Shown: in pieces, positions 7,624 through 15,572 of the stretch | Position numbering within the stretch: the first letter of the stretch is position 1 | How the letters are laid out: every line of letters starts with the position of its first letter | Assembly (NCBI GenBank): GCA_003225335.1 | Contig: QHZE01000439.1 | Location: 1-48,289 of the forward strand | Reading direction: 5' to 3' | DNA from: Acidobacteriota bacterium | Lineage (GTDB): Bacteria; Acidobacteriota; UBA6911 | DNA length: 48,289 bases | The notes under the pieces: generated by a model | Database searches by the model: none | The model's input: the letters and a program-made list of their open reading frames with translations, nothing else | Told to the model about the DNA's origin: nothing | Translations under genes and position numbers: made by a program

Positions 7624-8466
7624 ATGATCATTCGAACCTTACGTCCTGCATTGATTTCATTCCTGCTCCTTGTGATGGGATTGACGGGAAGCTCCCAGGA
7701 AGCATCTTCTGAGAAGGTTTCGGTGGCTTTCAGCGACCCAGCGCGGCCGGGGTTGCTCAAAGCAGGTCTGATCACGGGAGGCATTAGCGTAACGGGTTAC
7801 GACGGGAAAGACGTCGTCATCGAAGCTCGCGCCCGGCAGGGCCGCCTCTCCCGACGCGAGCGGTCGGGCGAAGGGATGGAAGGGATGACGCGGCTGCAAA
7901 ACCTGAGCAGCGGCTTGACGGTCGAAGAGGAAAACAACGTCATGACGGTCCACGTCGGCGTGATGAACCGGGAGATCGACCTGAACATACAGGTGCCGTT
8001 TAAGACCTCCCTCAAACTGAGCAGCGTGAACGACGGCGATATCAAGGTCCAGAGGGTTCAAGGTGAGATCGAGGTCAACAACGTCAACGGCGGAATTACC
8101 CTGACGAACATTTCCGGGTCCGCAGTGGCGGGTACGACCAACGGAGACGTCGTCGCCACTTTTGACGCAGCCACTCCGGGTAAATCCATGTCCTTCAGCT
8201 CCTTTAACGGCAAGATCGATGTGACTTTCCCGCCCGAGATGAAGGCGAACGTGGTGATGAAATCGGATGAGGGGGACATCTACAGCGACTTCGACATCCG
8301 GATGGATTCGGCCTCGCGCGCGCCGATCGTGGAGGACTCCAGGTCGAAGGGGGGCAAGTACCGAATCCGCCTGGAAAAGTCCTTGTATGGGACGATCAAT
8401 GGCGGGGGACCTGAGATGCACCTTAAGAATTTTAACGGCGACATCTACATCCGTAAGAAAAAGTAA
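7624..8466 (+). CDS. Secreted DUF4097 family beta-repeat protein, second copy
   Basis: A 280-residue paralogue of the preceding gene. Signal peptide at about 1-25 (TLRPALISFLLLVMGLTG, then SSQEASSE). The body has DUF4097 strands: VNDGDIKVQRVQGEIEVNNV, NGGITLTNISG, SFNGKIDVTFP, FNGDIYIRKKK. The ATG at 7624 has GGAGACGACA just upstream as ribosome binding site. Gene duplication within the island seems likely, with divergence in the middle region. Function unknown; probably periplasmic or outer-surface. Confidence 0.85.
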   Translation: MIIRTLRPALISFLLLVMGLTGSSQEASSEKVSVAFSDPARPGLLKAGLITGGISVTGYDGKDVVIEARARQGRLSRRERSGEGMEGMTRLQNLSSGLTVEEENNVMTVHVGVMNREIDLNIQVPFKTSLKLSSVNDGDIKVQRVQGEIEVNNVNGGITLTNISGSAVAGTTNGDVVATFDAATPGKSMSFSSFNGKIDVTFPPEMKANVVMKSDEGDIYSDFDIRMDSASRAPIVEDSRSKGGKYRIRLEKSLYGTINGGGPEMHLKNFNGDIYIRKKK

Positions 8467-8535
8467 GCTTCGCGACGACGCCTCGGTGAAGAAACGCGCA
8501 AATCCATCATTGACGCGCCTACGGATTCGATGGAA

Positions 8536-8580
8536 AACCCTTCGCGATTCTTTGCGTCTTCGCGTCTTGGCGGTGACGTG
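8536..8580. repeat. Family C repeat, single arm (TTTGCGTCTTCGCGTCTT)
   Basis: One arm of the family C element, CTTCGCGATTCTTTGCGTCT followed by TCGCGTCTTGGCGGTGACG. A weak partial partner lies at about 9452-9475 (AGGACGCGAAGACACAAAGA), on the other side of the ABC ATPase gene, so the gene is flanked by inverted arms. Confidence 0.5.
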
Positions 8581-8640
8581 AAGAGCTCGGGAACTATTTT
8601 CGGAATTTTCTCGTTACTTATCCCGGTTTCTTATTTTGGA

Positions 8641-8667
8641 CCAACTGTTTTGACAGGCAGCGCGTCT
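8641..8667 (+). promoter_or_regulatory. Possible ECF sigma promoter before the ABC ATPase gene
   Basis: CCAAC (8641-8645), 17 nt, then CGTCT (8663-8667), followed by a 31-nt leader with a good GGGAGGAG ribosome binding site before the ATG at 8699. The AAC-N16/17-CGTC pattern is typical of ECF promoters. It would tie the ATPase to the sigma factor at 5110, but this is read by eye. Confidence 0.3.
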
Positions 8668-8698
8668 AAGAAATGGACCTATCACCAGGGAGGAGAAT

Positions 8699-9418
8699 AT
8701 GAATCAAGCGGAGCAGCCCGTCATCCGCCTGGAGGGTGTCACAAAGGTATTCATGACCGATGAGGTAGAAACTCACGCGCTTGCAGGAATTCACTTGGAG
8801 ATAAACAGCGGGGAGTTTCTCTCGATTGCCGGCCCCTCGGGATGCGGCAAGTCCACTTTGCTGTCGATCCTGGGCCTCCTGGATTCCCCTTCGGATGGGA
8901 ACTACTGGCTCAATGGGAGCCCGGTTGATAACCTGAAGCTTTCCGAACGCGCCAGGATCCGGAACCGCGAAATAGGATTCATATTCCAGAGCTTCAACCT
9001 GATCGGAGACCTGACCGTCTTCGAGAATGTGGAATTGCCGCTCACCTATCGAGGCATGCGGGCAGCGGAGCGAAAGGCCCGAGTCACCGAAGCGCTCGAG
9101 AAAGTTGGCATGGCCCACCGTTCCAAACATCTTCCCAGCCAGCTCTCCGGCGGGCAACAGCAGCGTGTAGCCGTTGCCCGCGCCCTCGGAGGTCAGCCTC
9201 TGATCCTGCTGGCGGACGAACCCACGGGAAATCTCGATTCAAAAAACGGCGAAGCGGTCATGGAACTGCTCAGCAACCTGCACCGTGAGGGAGCGACAAT
9301 CTGCATGGTCACCCACGATCCACGCTTCTCGCGCTTTGCGGAACGCACCGTGCAGGTCTTTGACGGCCGTATCGTGGAAGAAAGCGCCGCGTCGCTTGCC
9401 GGCGCACAAAGCGCCTGA
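8699..9418 (+). CDS. ABC transporter ATP-binding protein, MacB/LolD type
   Basis: A 239-residue ATPase with all motifs intact: Walker [11 protein letters not shown]-loop [10 protein letters not shown], signature [15 protein letters not shown], Walker [15 protein letters not shown]-loop VTHD. The GFIFQ, FNLI and [11 protein letters not shown] sequences are characteristic of the MacB/LolD/FtsE group, which works with FtsX-like permeases in lipoprotein release, efflux or envelope remodelling. No permease gene is adjacent in the window, so it is an orphan here. It is 232 bases downstream of the second DUF4097 gene. The ribosome binding site is GGGAGGAG. Confidence 0.92.
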   Translation: MNQAEQPVIRLEGVTKVFMTDEVETHALAGIHLEINSGEFLSIAGPSGCGKSTLLSILGLLDSPSDGNYWLNGSPVDNLKLSERARIRNREIGFIFQSFNLIGDLTVFENVELPLTYRGMRAAERKARVTEALEKVGMAHRSKHLPSQLSGGQQQRVAVARALGGQPLILLADEPTGNLDSKNGEAVMELLSNLHREGATICMVTHDPRFSRFAERTVQVFDGRIVEESAASLAGAQSA

Positions 9419-9643
9419 ACAGGGGTGGATTCGGCTCAGCTTTTACCTCCAGGACGCGAAGACACAAAGAATAACTATCATTGAAAGGTACTTCACCATA
9501 AAGACTTTAAGAAAAGATTCAAGCTGCTAATGAATCCCGAAGAAAGACTGCCGCGCGCCGCGTTCTCCGTGACTCCCGTACTAATAGCCCGAAAGTCCTT
9601 TGCAATCTGGCAGGGATTTTTCCAAGATTCTTGTGGTTCTTCT

Positions 9644-9738
9644 TTGGAGTGCGCACGCTTGCTTGCGCCTTGACGGACTCGGAACAAACTCCACACGAAG
9701 AAAAGCGGCAGCGAGCTAAGCAAGCTGCCGCACTCCAG
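9644..9738. repeat. Family H inverted repeat (GGAGTGCG ... CGCACTCC)
   Basis: GGAGTGCGCACGCTTGCTTG near 9646 faces CAAGCTGCCGCACTCC, ending at 9736, with a nested GGCAGCGAGC...AAGCTGCC palindrome. A related copy is at 45814-45890. Confidence 0.6.
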
Positions 9739-9813
9739 ACAGCACAGTGGACCATAGTTTTGCTTGCTGCTATGCCGCGCTAGGTAAATTTTGGCTTTGC
9801 GTTGGAATCCGTC

Positions 9814-9860
9814 GGGGCGGCCCTGCGTGGGAGGCCTTGGGGGCCACGCAGAGCCGCTCC
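9814..9860. repeat. Strong GC-rich hairpin upstream of the DUF2911 gene
   Basis: GGGGCGGCCCTGCGTGG (9814-9830) pairs with CCACGCAGAGCCGCTCC (9844-9860), a 17-bp stem with one G-U pair and one mismatch and a 13-nt loop. There is no T-run, so it is unlikely to be an intrinsic terminator. A -10-like TACAAT follows at 9880. Confidence 0.6.
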
Positions 9861-9907
9861 TACGAAGGCGGTTGTGCGCTACAATGCACCCCACATAGGA
9901 GGAACTT

Positions 9908-10519
9908 ATGAAACACCTGCTCACTTTTCTCGCAACTCTACTGCTGTCTCCATTGGTCGTTCATGCGCAGTCGCAGAAACCGGAGTTGGTCGCGGAAGAT
10001 GGAGGGGTACAGGAACGGGGCTCGAGCCGGGTGCTTTACTGGAATCCGCGGGCGGATACGGCCCTTGGACAGTTCGCTTTCGATTACGGGCGTCCCGTGT
10101 GGAAGAAGGAATACGAAGATCCTGCCAAGTTCGATGCGATGACCAAGGGCAAAGTGTGGCGGTTCGGCAAGGATTTCTGGACCAGTCTCGACACTCAACT
10201 CGCGCTGAAGATCGGCGGCAGGGAGGTCGCGCCTGGCTGCTACTATTTGGCCCTGCACCGCTCGGCTGATGGAACCACGTGGAGTCTGGCCTTTATCGAT
10301 CCCGCAAAGGTACGCAAGTCGCGACTGGATGCCTTCCAGATCGAGCGAGCGCCGATCGAGTTTCGGATCCCGATGGCTCTGGAGCAGACAGGAGAGGTGG
10401 CTGAGAAACTGACAGTCACACTGGCTTACGCAAAGGAGAAGCCCAAGGATGTGCGCTTGAGGATCGCTTGGGGAAAAATACGATTGGTTGTTCCGATTCA
10501 GGTGAGCGTAGGAAGCTGA
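9908..10519 (+). CDS. Secreted DUF2911 domain protein
   Basis: A 203-residue protein with a signal peptide (MKHLLTFLATLLLSPLVVHA). The body matches DUF2911: the YGRP strand (FAFDYGRPVWKKE), GKVWRFGKDFW, IGGREVAPGCYYLAL and WSLAFID correspond to the family's YSRP, GKxWRTGxN, GKxLPAGTYxL and WTIIFN motifs. The family is secreted and has no assigned activity. AGGAGG sits 4-5 nt before the ATG. A -10-like TACAATGC at 9880 suggests its own promoter. It converges with the small minus-strand gene that follows. Confidence 0.8.
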   Translation: MKHLLTFLATLLLSPLVVHAQSQKPELVAEDGGVQERGSSRVLYWNPRADTALGQFAFDYGRPVWKKEYEDPAKFDAMTKGKVWRFGKDFWTSLDTQLALKIGGREVAPGCYYLALHRSADGTTWSLAFIDPAKVRKSRLDAFQIERAPIEFRIPMALEQTGEVAEKLTVTLAYAKEKPKDVRLRIAWGKIRLVVPIQVSVGS

Positions 10520-10567
10520 CGAAACCCTCAGGCGGCGAGGACCAGGGAGTCGCGCCGCAGAGGTTAA

Positions 10568-10846
10568 TCAGAAGTTGGGCTCGATGTTGTGTTGGGCACA
10601 CTGGAGCCGTGCTTCCAGCGTGGTGACGAAAGGATTCTTGCTTACTTGAACCAGGCGAGAAGCGCCTGCGCTTTCCTTGTGGATTATCGGGGAGGAACCC
10701 GGAATAAGCGCCTCCTTGGGGATGCGATAGAGATCGCCGGACCCGCGCTCAACGTATGCGCCAGGTTCTACGATTTCTTCCCAGCTGACTTCGGGAAGCG
10801 CATATCGAGATCTGGGTTCTACCGAGGTATTTTTCACTTGTTGCAT
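10568..10846 (-). CDS. Small soluble protein, unknown function
   Basis: A 92-residue acidic-to-neutral protein without signal or membrane segment. Visible features: VSWEEIVEPGAYVERGSGDL (residues 21-40), a Tyr/Arg-rich region and a C-terminal CAQHNIEPNF. The ATG at 10846 has a good ribosome binding site (AGGAGAG, 5-6 nt away); an upstream TTG would overlap that site and is not used. I do not recognise a family. The start site and codon use support a real gene. It is divergent from the regulator gene beginning at about 11059. Confidence 0.65.
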   Translation of the reverse strand: MQQVKNTSVEPRSRYALPEVSWEEIVEPGAYVERGSGDLYRIPKEALIPGSSPIIHKESAGASRLVQVSKNPFVTTLEARLQCAQHNIEPNF

Positions 10847-10958
10847 AGTTGCTCTCCTTTTCAAATCTGTATCTATTTATCTCTGTCTATGTATCAGCGC
10901 ATGACTCCCTGGTCCTGACCGACAGCGCAACATTAAGGTGGGCGCCCGCATCAAACAA

Positions 10959-11103
10959 GTTACCTGAGGGCACGTAACGGTTACTTCACGTAACGGTTAC
11001 GCGACCGGCAAGCATGCTCCTATGTGCTTGAAAATTGCGGGGGGATCAGGTTACCCTAATGTCGCCGTTACCGATTCGTTACCCGTTTTTCGGAGAGCGT
11101 AAC
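10959..11103. promoter_or_regulatory. Cluster of GTTAC/GTAAC half-sites, probable operator
   Basis: Two 16-base tandem copies of CACGTAACGGTTACTT/GC at 10971-11002; each contains the inverted repeat CGTAAC-G-GTTAC(G), perfect at 10989-11001. More half-sites follow: GTTACC at 10959, GGTTACC at 11049, CGTTACC at 11066, CGTTACC at 11077 and GCGTAAC at 11097. Seven sites fall in 145 bases at the divergent promoter region, and some run into the annotated start of the regulator gene. This looks like binding sites for a dimeric regulator, perhaps the regulator encoded here. Confidence 0.6.
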
Positions 11104-12972
11104 AAGTTGCAGGGGACTGGACGCGCAGCCCGTTCGAAGGAAGTGGGGGGCCGCGGCGACGTGTATCCGCATCTTCCCGCCGGCGTCTCCACCGAGTCGG
11201 TCCGCGCCCAACTCGAAAAGATCCTCTCCAGCCAGCTCTTCGCCAGGTGCGAGCGACTGGGCCGCTTCCTGCGCTTCACTATCGATCGGGCCCTTCGCGG
11301 CGAGGTGGACAAGGTCAAAGAGTTCCAGGTCGGCGTTGAAGTTTTTGATCGGGAGGAATCATTCGACCCACGGATTGATTCCATCGTACGCGTCCAGGCC
11401 GGCAGACTGCGTGCGAGACTCCAGAAGTACTACGATACGGAAGGAGCCGAGGATCCTCTCGTGATCCAGTTCCGCAAAGGGGGTTATATCCCGGACTTCA
11501 CTCTGCGAAAGCCGCCCATTCAGCCGGAAAAAGACTCTCATTCCGAGTGGAAGATAATCGCAGTACTACCCTTTGCGGACCTGAGCCCTGGAAAGGATCA
11601 GGAGTTCTTCTGCGACGGGATGACGGAAGAGCTGATCAATGCTCTGTCAAAAGCTCCGGGCATGAGGGTGGTCGCACCGACCTCGGTTTTCCAGTTTAAA
11701 GGAAAGGCCGAGGACGTTCGCAAGATTGGCCGGGAGCTCGAAGTCGACGCGGTTCTTGGAGGGAGCGTGCGGAAGGCCGACGATCGGTTGCGGATCACGG
11801 CAAACCTTGTTCAGGTATCCACCGGCTACGTTCTCTGGTCGGAGACCTACGAGAGTGAGCTTAAAGACGTGTTCGCGATCCAGGACCAGATTTCGAGAGC
11901 CATCGTCAAGGCGTTGAGTATCGAGCTGAAGTGCGAGCAAGCGCCCCTCTTGAAGCGTTCGAGCGAAAACCTTGAAGCGTATCATCTTTATCTGCGCGGA
12001 CGTTATCACGCGAGAAAGCTGACTGAAGAGGGGTTGACGAATGCGGTCAGGCATCTTGAGGAAGCGATAGCCATGGATCTCGGTTACGGGCAGGCGTGGG
12101 CCGCGTTGGCCAGGGCGTATGGCTTAACGGCTTTCTACGCCGCGCTGGAGCCGGGGGAGTTTCTCAAGAAGGCAAAGAAGGCAGCGCTTAGGGCCCTCGA
12201 GATAGATGATGAGCTGGCGGAAGCCCACGCTGTGCTTGGTTTGACCGGATTCGTCCATGATTGGAACTGGCAGGAAGCCGAACGAATGTTCAAGCGCGCG
12301 ACTGAACTCAACCCCGGCGACGCCACTGCCCACACTTTGTATGCCCTTCACTTGGCCTGCCTGGCGCGCCTGGATGAATCGACCGTAGAGGTTGAGCGAG
12401 CGTACGAGCTGGACCCGATCTCTCTTTTCATAAACACAAATATGGGTTGGATCCTGTACTTGAAGCACGAGTACAACCGGGCACTGGAGCAATACCGTAA
12501 GGCGCTGGAGCTGCATCCAAACTCGTACCTGGTGTACCTCGGCCTCGGATTGACCTATGAAGCACAGTCCATGTTTGACGAGGCCATCGCGGCTCTTGAA
12601 AAGTCCCAGTCCCTCTCTCGGGGCGTGTTGCAGGTAGTCGGGGCTCTCGGTCATTGCCTGGCGGCGGCGGGCAGGCGAGAGAGGGCTCTGGAGTTGCTCC
12701 GGGAGCTGAAGGGGTTGTCGAAGCAACGGTCCGGCTCCGAGTTTCAGATGGCGCTCATTCACATAGGCTTGGGTTCGAAAGATCCAACGCTGGAATGCCT
12801 GAAGAGGGCCTGCAAGGAACGTGATCCCTGGCTCGTTCACCTGAAGGTGGATCCCCGGTTTCATGGTCTGAAAGCACGCTCGGAATTTACCGCTCTGTTG
12901 AGGAAAGTGGGACTGGAAGCGCCAGTGGCAGCGGAAGCGAAGGCGCGAAAAAGCTTCTTCACCAGCAAGTGA
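11059..12972 (+). CDS. Acidobacterial-type regulator with TolB/FlgO-like domain and TPR repeats
   Basis: A 637-residue protein. N-terminal domain at about 40-150 (VRAQLEKILSSQLFARCERL, FLRFTIDRALRGE, IVRVQAGRLRARLQKYY, FRKGGYIPDF) is a module often found at the start of Acidobacteria and Proteobacteria TPR proteins. A TolB/FlgO-like alpha/beta domain follows (about 160-290: IIAVLPFADLSPGKDQEFFC, DGMTEELINAL, VDAVLGGSVRKADDRLRITA), then at least six TPRs to the C-terminus (ALEIDDELAEAHAVLGL, ALELHPNSYLVYLGLGL). A signalling or regulatory role is inferred. The start is uncertain: TTG 11035, ATG 11059 or GTG 11161; the conserved domain begins after residue 35, and GTG 11161 would put all the GTTAC sites in the promoter. 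Confidence 0.85.
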   Translation: MSPLPIRYPFFGERNKLQGTGRAARSKEVGGRGDVYPHLPAGVSTESVRAQLEKILSSQLFARCERLGRFLRFTIDRALRGEVDKVKEFQVGVEVFDREESFDPRIDSIVRVQAGRLRARLQKYYDTEGAEDPLVIQFRKGGYIPDFTLRKPPIQPEKDSHSEWKIIAVLPFADLSPGKDQEFFCDGMTEELINALSKAPGMRVVAPTSVFQFKGKAEDVRKIGRELEVDAVLGGSVRKADDRLRITANLVQVSTGYVLWSETYESELKDVFAIQDQISRAIVKALSIELKCEQAPLLKRSSENLEAYHLYLRGRYHARKLTEEGLTNAVRHLEEAIAMDLGYGQAWAALARAYGLTAFYAALEPGEFLKKAKKAALRALEIDDELAEAHAVLGLTGFVHDWNWQEAERMFKRATELNPGDATAHTLYALHLACLARLDESTVEVERAYELDPISLFINTNMGWILYLKHEYNRALEQYRKALELHPNSYLVYLGLGLTYEAQSMFDEAIAALEKSQSLSRGVLQVVGALGHCLAAAGRRERALELLRELKGLSKQRSGSEFQMALIHIGLGSKDPTLECLKRACKERDPWLVHLKVDPRFHGLKARSEFTALLRKVGLEAPVAAEAKARKSFFTSK

Positions 12973-13066
12973 AACCACGGCTTTTCCACAACGTGCTGTG
13001 GGACACGGGCGCACCCTTTACCACAAAGTTTCCATGATCCTGCGGCTCGCCACTGCGAATGAAAAT

Positions 13067-13221
13067 GGGGAGGGCACGACTTCGGTCGCGAGGCAGGAGA
13101 GACCCACCCTCAAGAGGCTTTAGCCTCTGAGGGCTTTCAAGCATGTTCCCGAGGGCGCCTCAGGGGCTAAAGCCCCTGCTCAAGACGCCCCGTGACGGCA
13201 CGACTGAAGTCGTGCCCTCCC
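13067..13221. repeat. Family G composite palindromic element
   Basis: Outer arms GGGGAGGGCACGACTTCGGT (from 13067) and GACTGAAGTCGTGCCCTCCC (to 13221) are inverted. Inside are two perfect palindromes, AGAGGCTTTAGCCTCT (13113-13128) and CAGGGGCTAAAGCCCCTG (13161-13178). A non-coding, about 155-base mobile-like element in the gap between the regulator and the lactate permease. Confidence 0.7.
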
Positions 13222-13255
13222 GCACTCACCAGTACCGAAAGCTAATTTTTCATCG

Positions 13256-13399
13256 GAGACGTGAAGACACAAAGAATGACCGAATTCTTTTTGGCAACAC
13301 GTCGCTCCCAGGGACTCTCGCGTCTCTACGGTGAGATTCGTTTTGGTTGCGGCCATGCCGCGCCAGGATCCTTCGTGTCTTTGCGTCTTCGTGGTGGAT
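13256..13399. repeat. Family C inverted repeat upstream of lactate permease
   Basis: GAGACGTGAAGACACAAAGA faces TTCGTGTCTTTGCGTCTTCG around a spacer of roughly 100 bases. The right arm ends 30 bases before the permease start codon, so it lies in the promoter or leader. Confidence 0.65.
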
Positions 13400-13428
13400 A
13401 GAAGCACCACTTGATAGAGGAGCAGGGA

Positions 13429-15138
13429 ATGCAGCCGTTTCACCAGATGTACGATCCGTTGGGGAGCGCGTTGTTGTCGACGCTGGCCGCGGGCCTCCCG
13501 ATACTCGTGCTGCTCTATTTTCTGGCGCTGCACCCGCATCGGGACCGTGCCGGAGTCCTGCACCGGGGGATCGAAGCGCCCAAGGCGGGCGCCTTCGGCG
13601 TTGTGAGCGCGATCCTGGTTGCGATCTTTGTCGTGCGCATGCCCTGGGAGTCGGCGCTTTCGGCATGGCTGGACGGCGCGGCTTTCGGAATGATCGGGAT
13701 CGGATGGATCGTGGTGGCGGCGATGTTTCTCTACACGATGACTCTGATCACCGGAAGGTTCGAAATCGTCAAGGAGAGCATCACAAGGCTTTCGGGAGAT
13801 CGGAGGATCCAGGCGCTGCTGATTGCCTTCTCCTTCGGCGCCTTCATCGAGGGAGCGGCGGGATTCGGTACGCCAGTCGCCATCGCCGGCGCCATGATGG
13901 TCGGTCTCGGTTTCAACCCGCTCTCTTCGGCCGTGCTTTGCCTGATAGCGAACACGGCGCCGGTGGCCTTTGGCGCTCTTGGGACCCCGATCGTCACTCT
14001 CGCAGGGGTAACCGACCTGCCGAAAGACGCTCTCTCTGCAATGGCGGGGCGCCAGCTTCCTTTCTTCTCACTGCTCATTCCGTTCTGGTTGACGGCTACA
14101 ATGGTCTGGATGAACAGGGGGCACTGGCGCGACGTCTTTGAAGTGTGGCCTGCCATTGTCGTTTCGGGCGGGAGCTTCGCAATCACACAGTTCCTGGTTT
14201 CCAACTATATCGGACCGGAACTGACGGACATCCTGGGCGGCGTGCTGTCGATGGCGTGCCTGGCCTGCCTGATGCTGGTCTGGAAGCCGAAGAGACCCTT
14301 CTCGCTCCCCGGAGAACTTTCTAATGGACCGTCTGTACAGGTGGTTTCACGTTCGACTTCGGAGGTCGTCAACGCCTGGGTCCCCTGGATAATACTTACC
14401 GTGGCTGTTTTCATCTGGGGTCTCCCACCTGTGAAAGCCATGCTGAACAAGGTAACCCTGAGTTTTCCCTGGCCGTACTTGCACGGTCTTGTCTTCCGAA
14501 CTCCGCCCGTCGTCCCGAAAGTCGAATTGGAGAAAGCGATCTTTAACTTCAACTGGCTCGCCGCACCGGGCACCGGTGTTCTGGCGGCGGCGCTATCGAC
14601 CGGCATTTTCCTGAGACTCTCGCGGAACCAGTGGGCCCATGCAATCCGGCGCACGAGCCAGCGCATGAAAGTCCCCCTGCTTACGATCGGTCTGGTTCTG
14701 GGTCTCGGTTTCGTTACGCGCTATTCTGGCACGGATGCCATCATCGGATTGGCCTTCACAAAAACGGGAACATTCTACCCGTTTTTCGCCGCGGTGATCG
14801 GCTGGCTGGGGGTCTTTCTTACGGGTTCGGACACGTCGTCGAATGCGCTGTTCGGCTCGCTCCAGAAGATCACGGCGCAGCAACTGCACCTCGATCCCGT
14901 TCTCATCACCGCCGCCAATTCCACGGGAGGGGTCATGGGGAAGATGATCGACGCCCAGTCGATCGTCGTGGCCACCGCGGCCTGCTATGAAGACCGGGTG
15001 GAGGGAGCGAATGCGGTGGGGCCGATTTTCCGGAAGGTTTTCTGGCATTCCGTCGCATTGGTAGTCCTCATGGGGCTCTTGGTCTTGGCCCAGTCGACAG
15101 TCCTGACTTGGATGATCCCGCACTACGCCACCCGCTGA
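13429..15138 (+). CDS. lldP: L-lactate permease family transporter
   Basis: A 569-residue integral membrane protein with about 13 hydrophobic segments. Family motifs are clear: GAFIEGAAGFGTPVAIAGAM, IANTAPVAFGALGTPIVTLA, FVTRYSGTDAIIGLAF, TGSDTSSNALFGSLQ and STGGVMGKMIDAQSIVVA, all characteristic of LctP/LldP proton-lactate (or glycolate) symporters of the inner membrane. Length fits the family (about 550). ATG 13429 has an AGAGGAGCAGGG ribosome binding site; a TTG start at 13411 is less likely. It has no lactate dehydrogenase neighbour here and probably stands alone, so the substrate could also be glycolate. Confidence 0.93.
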   Translation: MQPFHQMYDPLGSALLSTLAAGLPILVLLYFLALHPHRDRAGVLHRGIEAPKAGAFGVVSAILVAIFVVRMPWESALSAWLDGAAFGMIGIGWIVVAAMFLYTMTLITGRFEIVKESITRLSGDRRIQALLIAFSFGAFIEGAAGFGTPVAIAGAMMVGLGFNPLSSAVLCLIANTAPVAFGALGTPIVTLAGVTDLPKDALSAMAGRQLPFFSLLIPFWLTATMVWMNRGHWRDVFEVWPAIVVSGGSFAITQFLVSNYIGPELTDILGGVLSMACLACLMLVWKPKRPFSLPGELSNGPSVQVVSRSTSEVVNAWVPWIILTVAVFIWGLPPVKAMLNKVTLSFPWPYLHGLVFRTPPVVPKVELEKAIFNFNWLAAPGTGVLAAALSTGIFLRLSRNQWAHAIRRTSQRMKVPLLTIGLVLGLGFVTRYSGTDAIIGLAFTKTGTFYPFFAAVIGWLGVFLTGSDTSSNALFGSLQKITAQQLHLDPVLITAANSTGGVMGKMIDAQSIVVATAACYEDRVEGANAVGPIFRKVFWHSVALVVLMGLLVLAQSTVLTWMIPHYATR

Positions 15139-15157
15139 TCCCGCGGCAGAGTATGTA

Positions 15158-15450
15158 TGAAACCACAGATGAACATAGATGAACACGAATCTGTGTTTAT
15201 CTGTACTACTAACGGGCAAATCCTTTGCCGCTTGGAAAGAATTCTTCTTCGCAGATTCTTCGCGCTCTTCGCGTCTTCGCGGTTAATTCCTGACAGCGCT
15301 TTCACCGCTAAGACGCGAAGGACGCAAAGAAAACGCTAAGAGTCGCGAAGATTCTCAGCGAATAAAGACTTGCCACGAATTTCACGAATTGACACGAATT
15401 TCTTTCACTCACTCGAAATCATTTTCGTCGAATTCGTGTAATTTGTGGCA
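15158..15450. repeat. Three stacked inverted repeat families (E, C, D)
   Basis: This gap of about 430 bases contains, in order, a family E pair (ACCACAGATGAACATAGATG against CTGTGTTTATCTGT, 15158-15204), a family C pair (CTTCGCGTCTTCGCGGTTAA against CCGCTAAGACGCGAAGGACG, about 15250-15346), and a family D pair (GCCACGAATTTCACGAATTG against GAATTCGTGTAATTTGTGGC, 15371-15450). No gene was seen in it. Confidence 0.75.
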
Positions 15451-15572
15451 GAGCTTTTCCGGATTGGTGTTGATTCGCAGCGGGTGAATTTGCGGTAGAA
15501 TGCGCGCAGTTTCGTGACAGAGCGGTGGTTTATAGTCTCCGTGTCGGGAGATTCATTTTTATGGGAGCCACT

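Larger units (their letters stand above)
9419..9907. other. Gene-poor interval with repeat arms
   Basis: No convincing gene. It holds a family C half-arm (9452-9475), a family H inverted repeat (9644-9738) and a strong hairpin (9814-9860). A 143-codon minus-strand reading frame across it has no protein-like character. Confidence 0.5.

Noticed and set aside
8530-8763. Small reading frame spanning the ABC ATPase promoter
   Set aside because: It begins in a family C repeat arm and crosses the predicted promoter and ribosome binding site of the ATPase gene.
9493-9924. Minus-strand 143-codon frame in the gap before the DUF2911 gene
   Set aside because: Runs through repeat arms and a hairpin, has no ribosome binding site and no protein-like composition.
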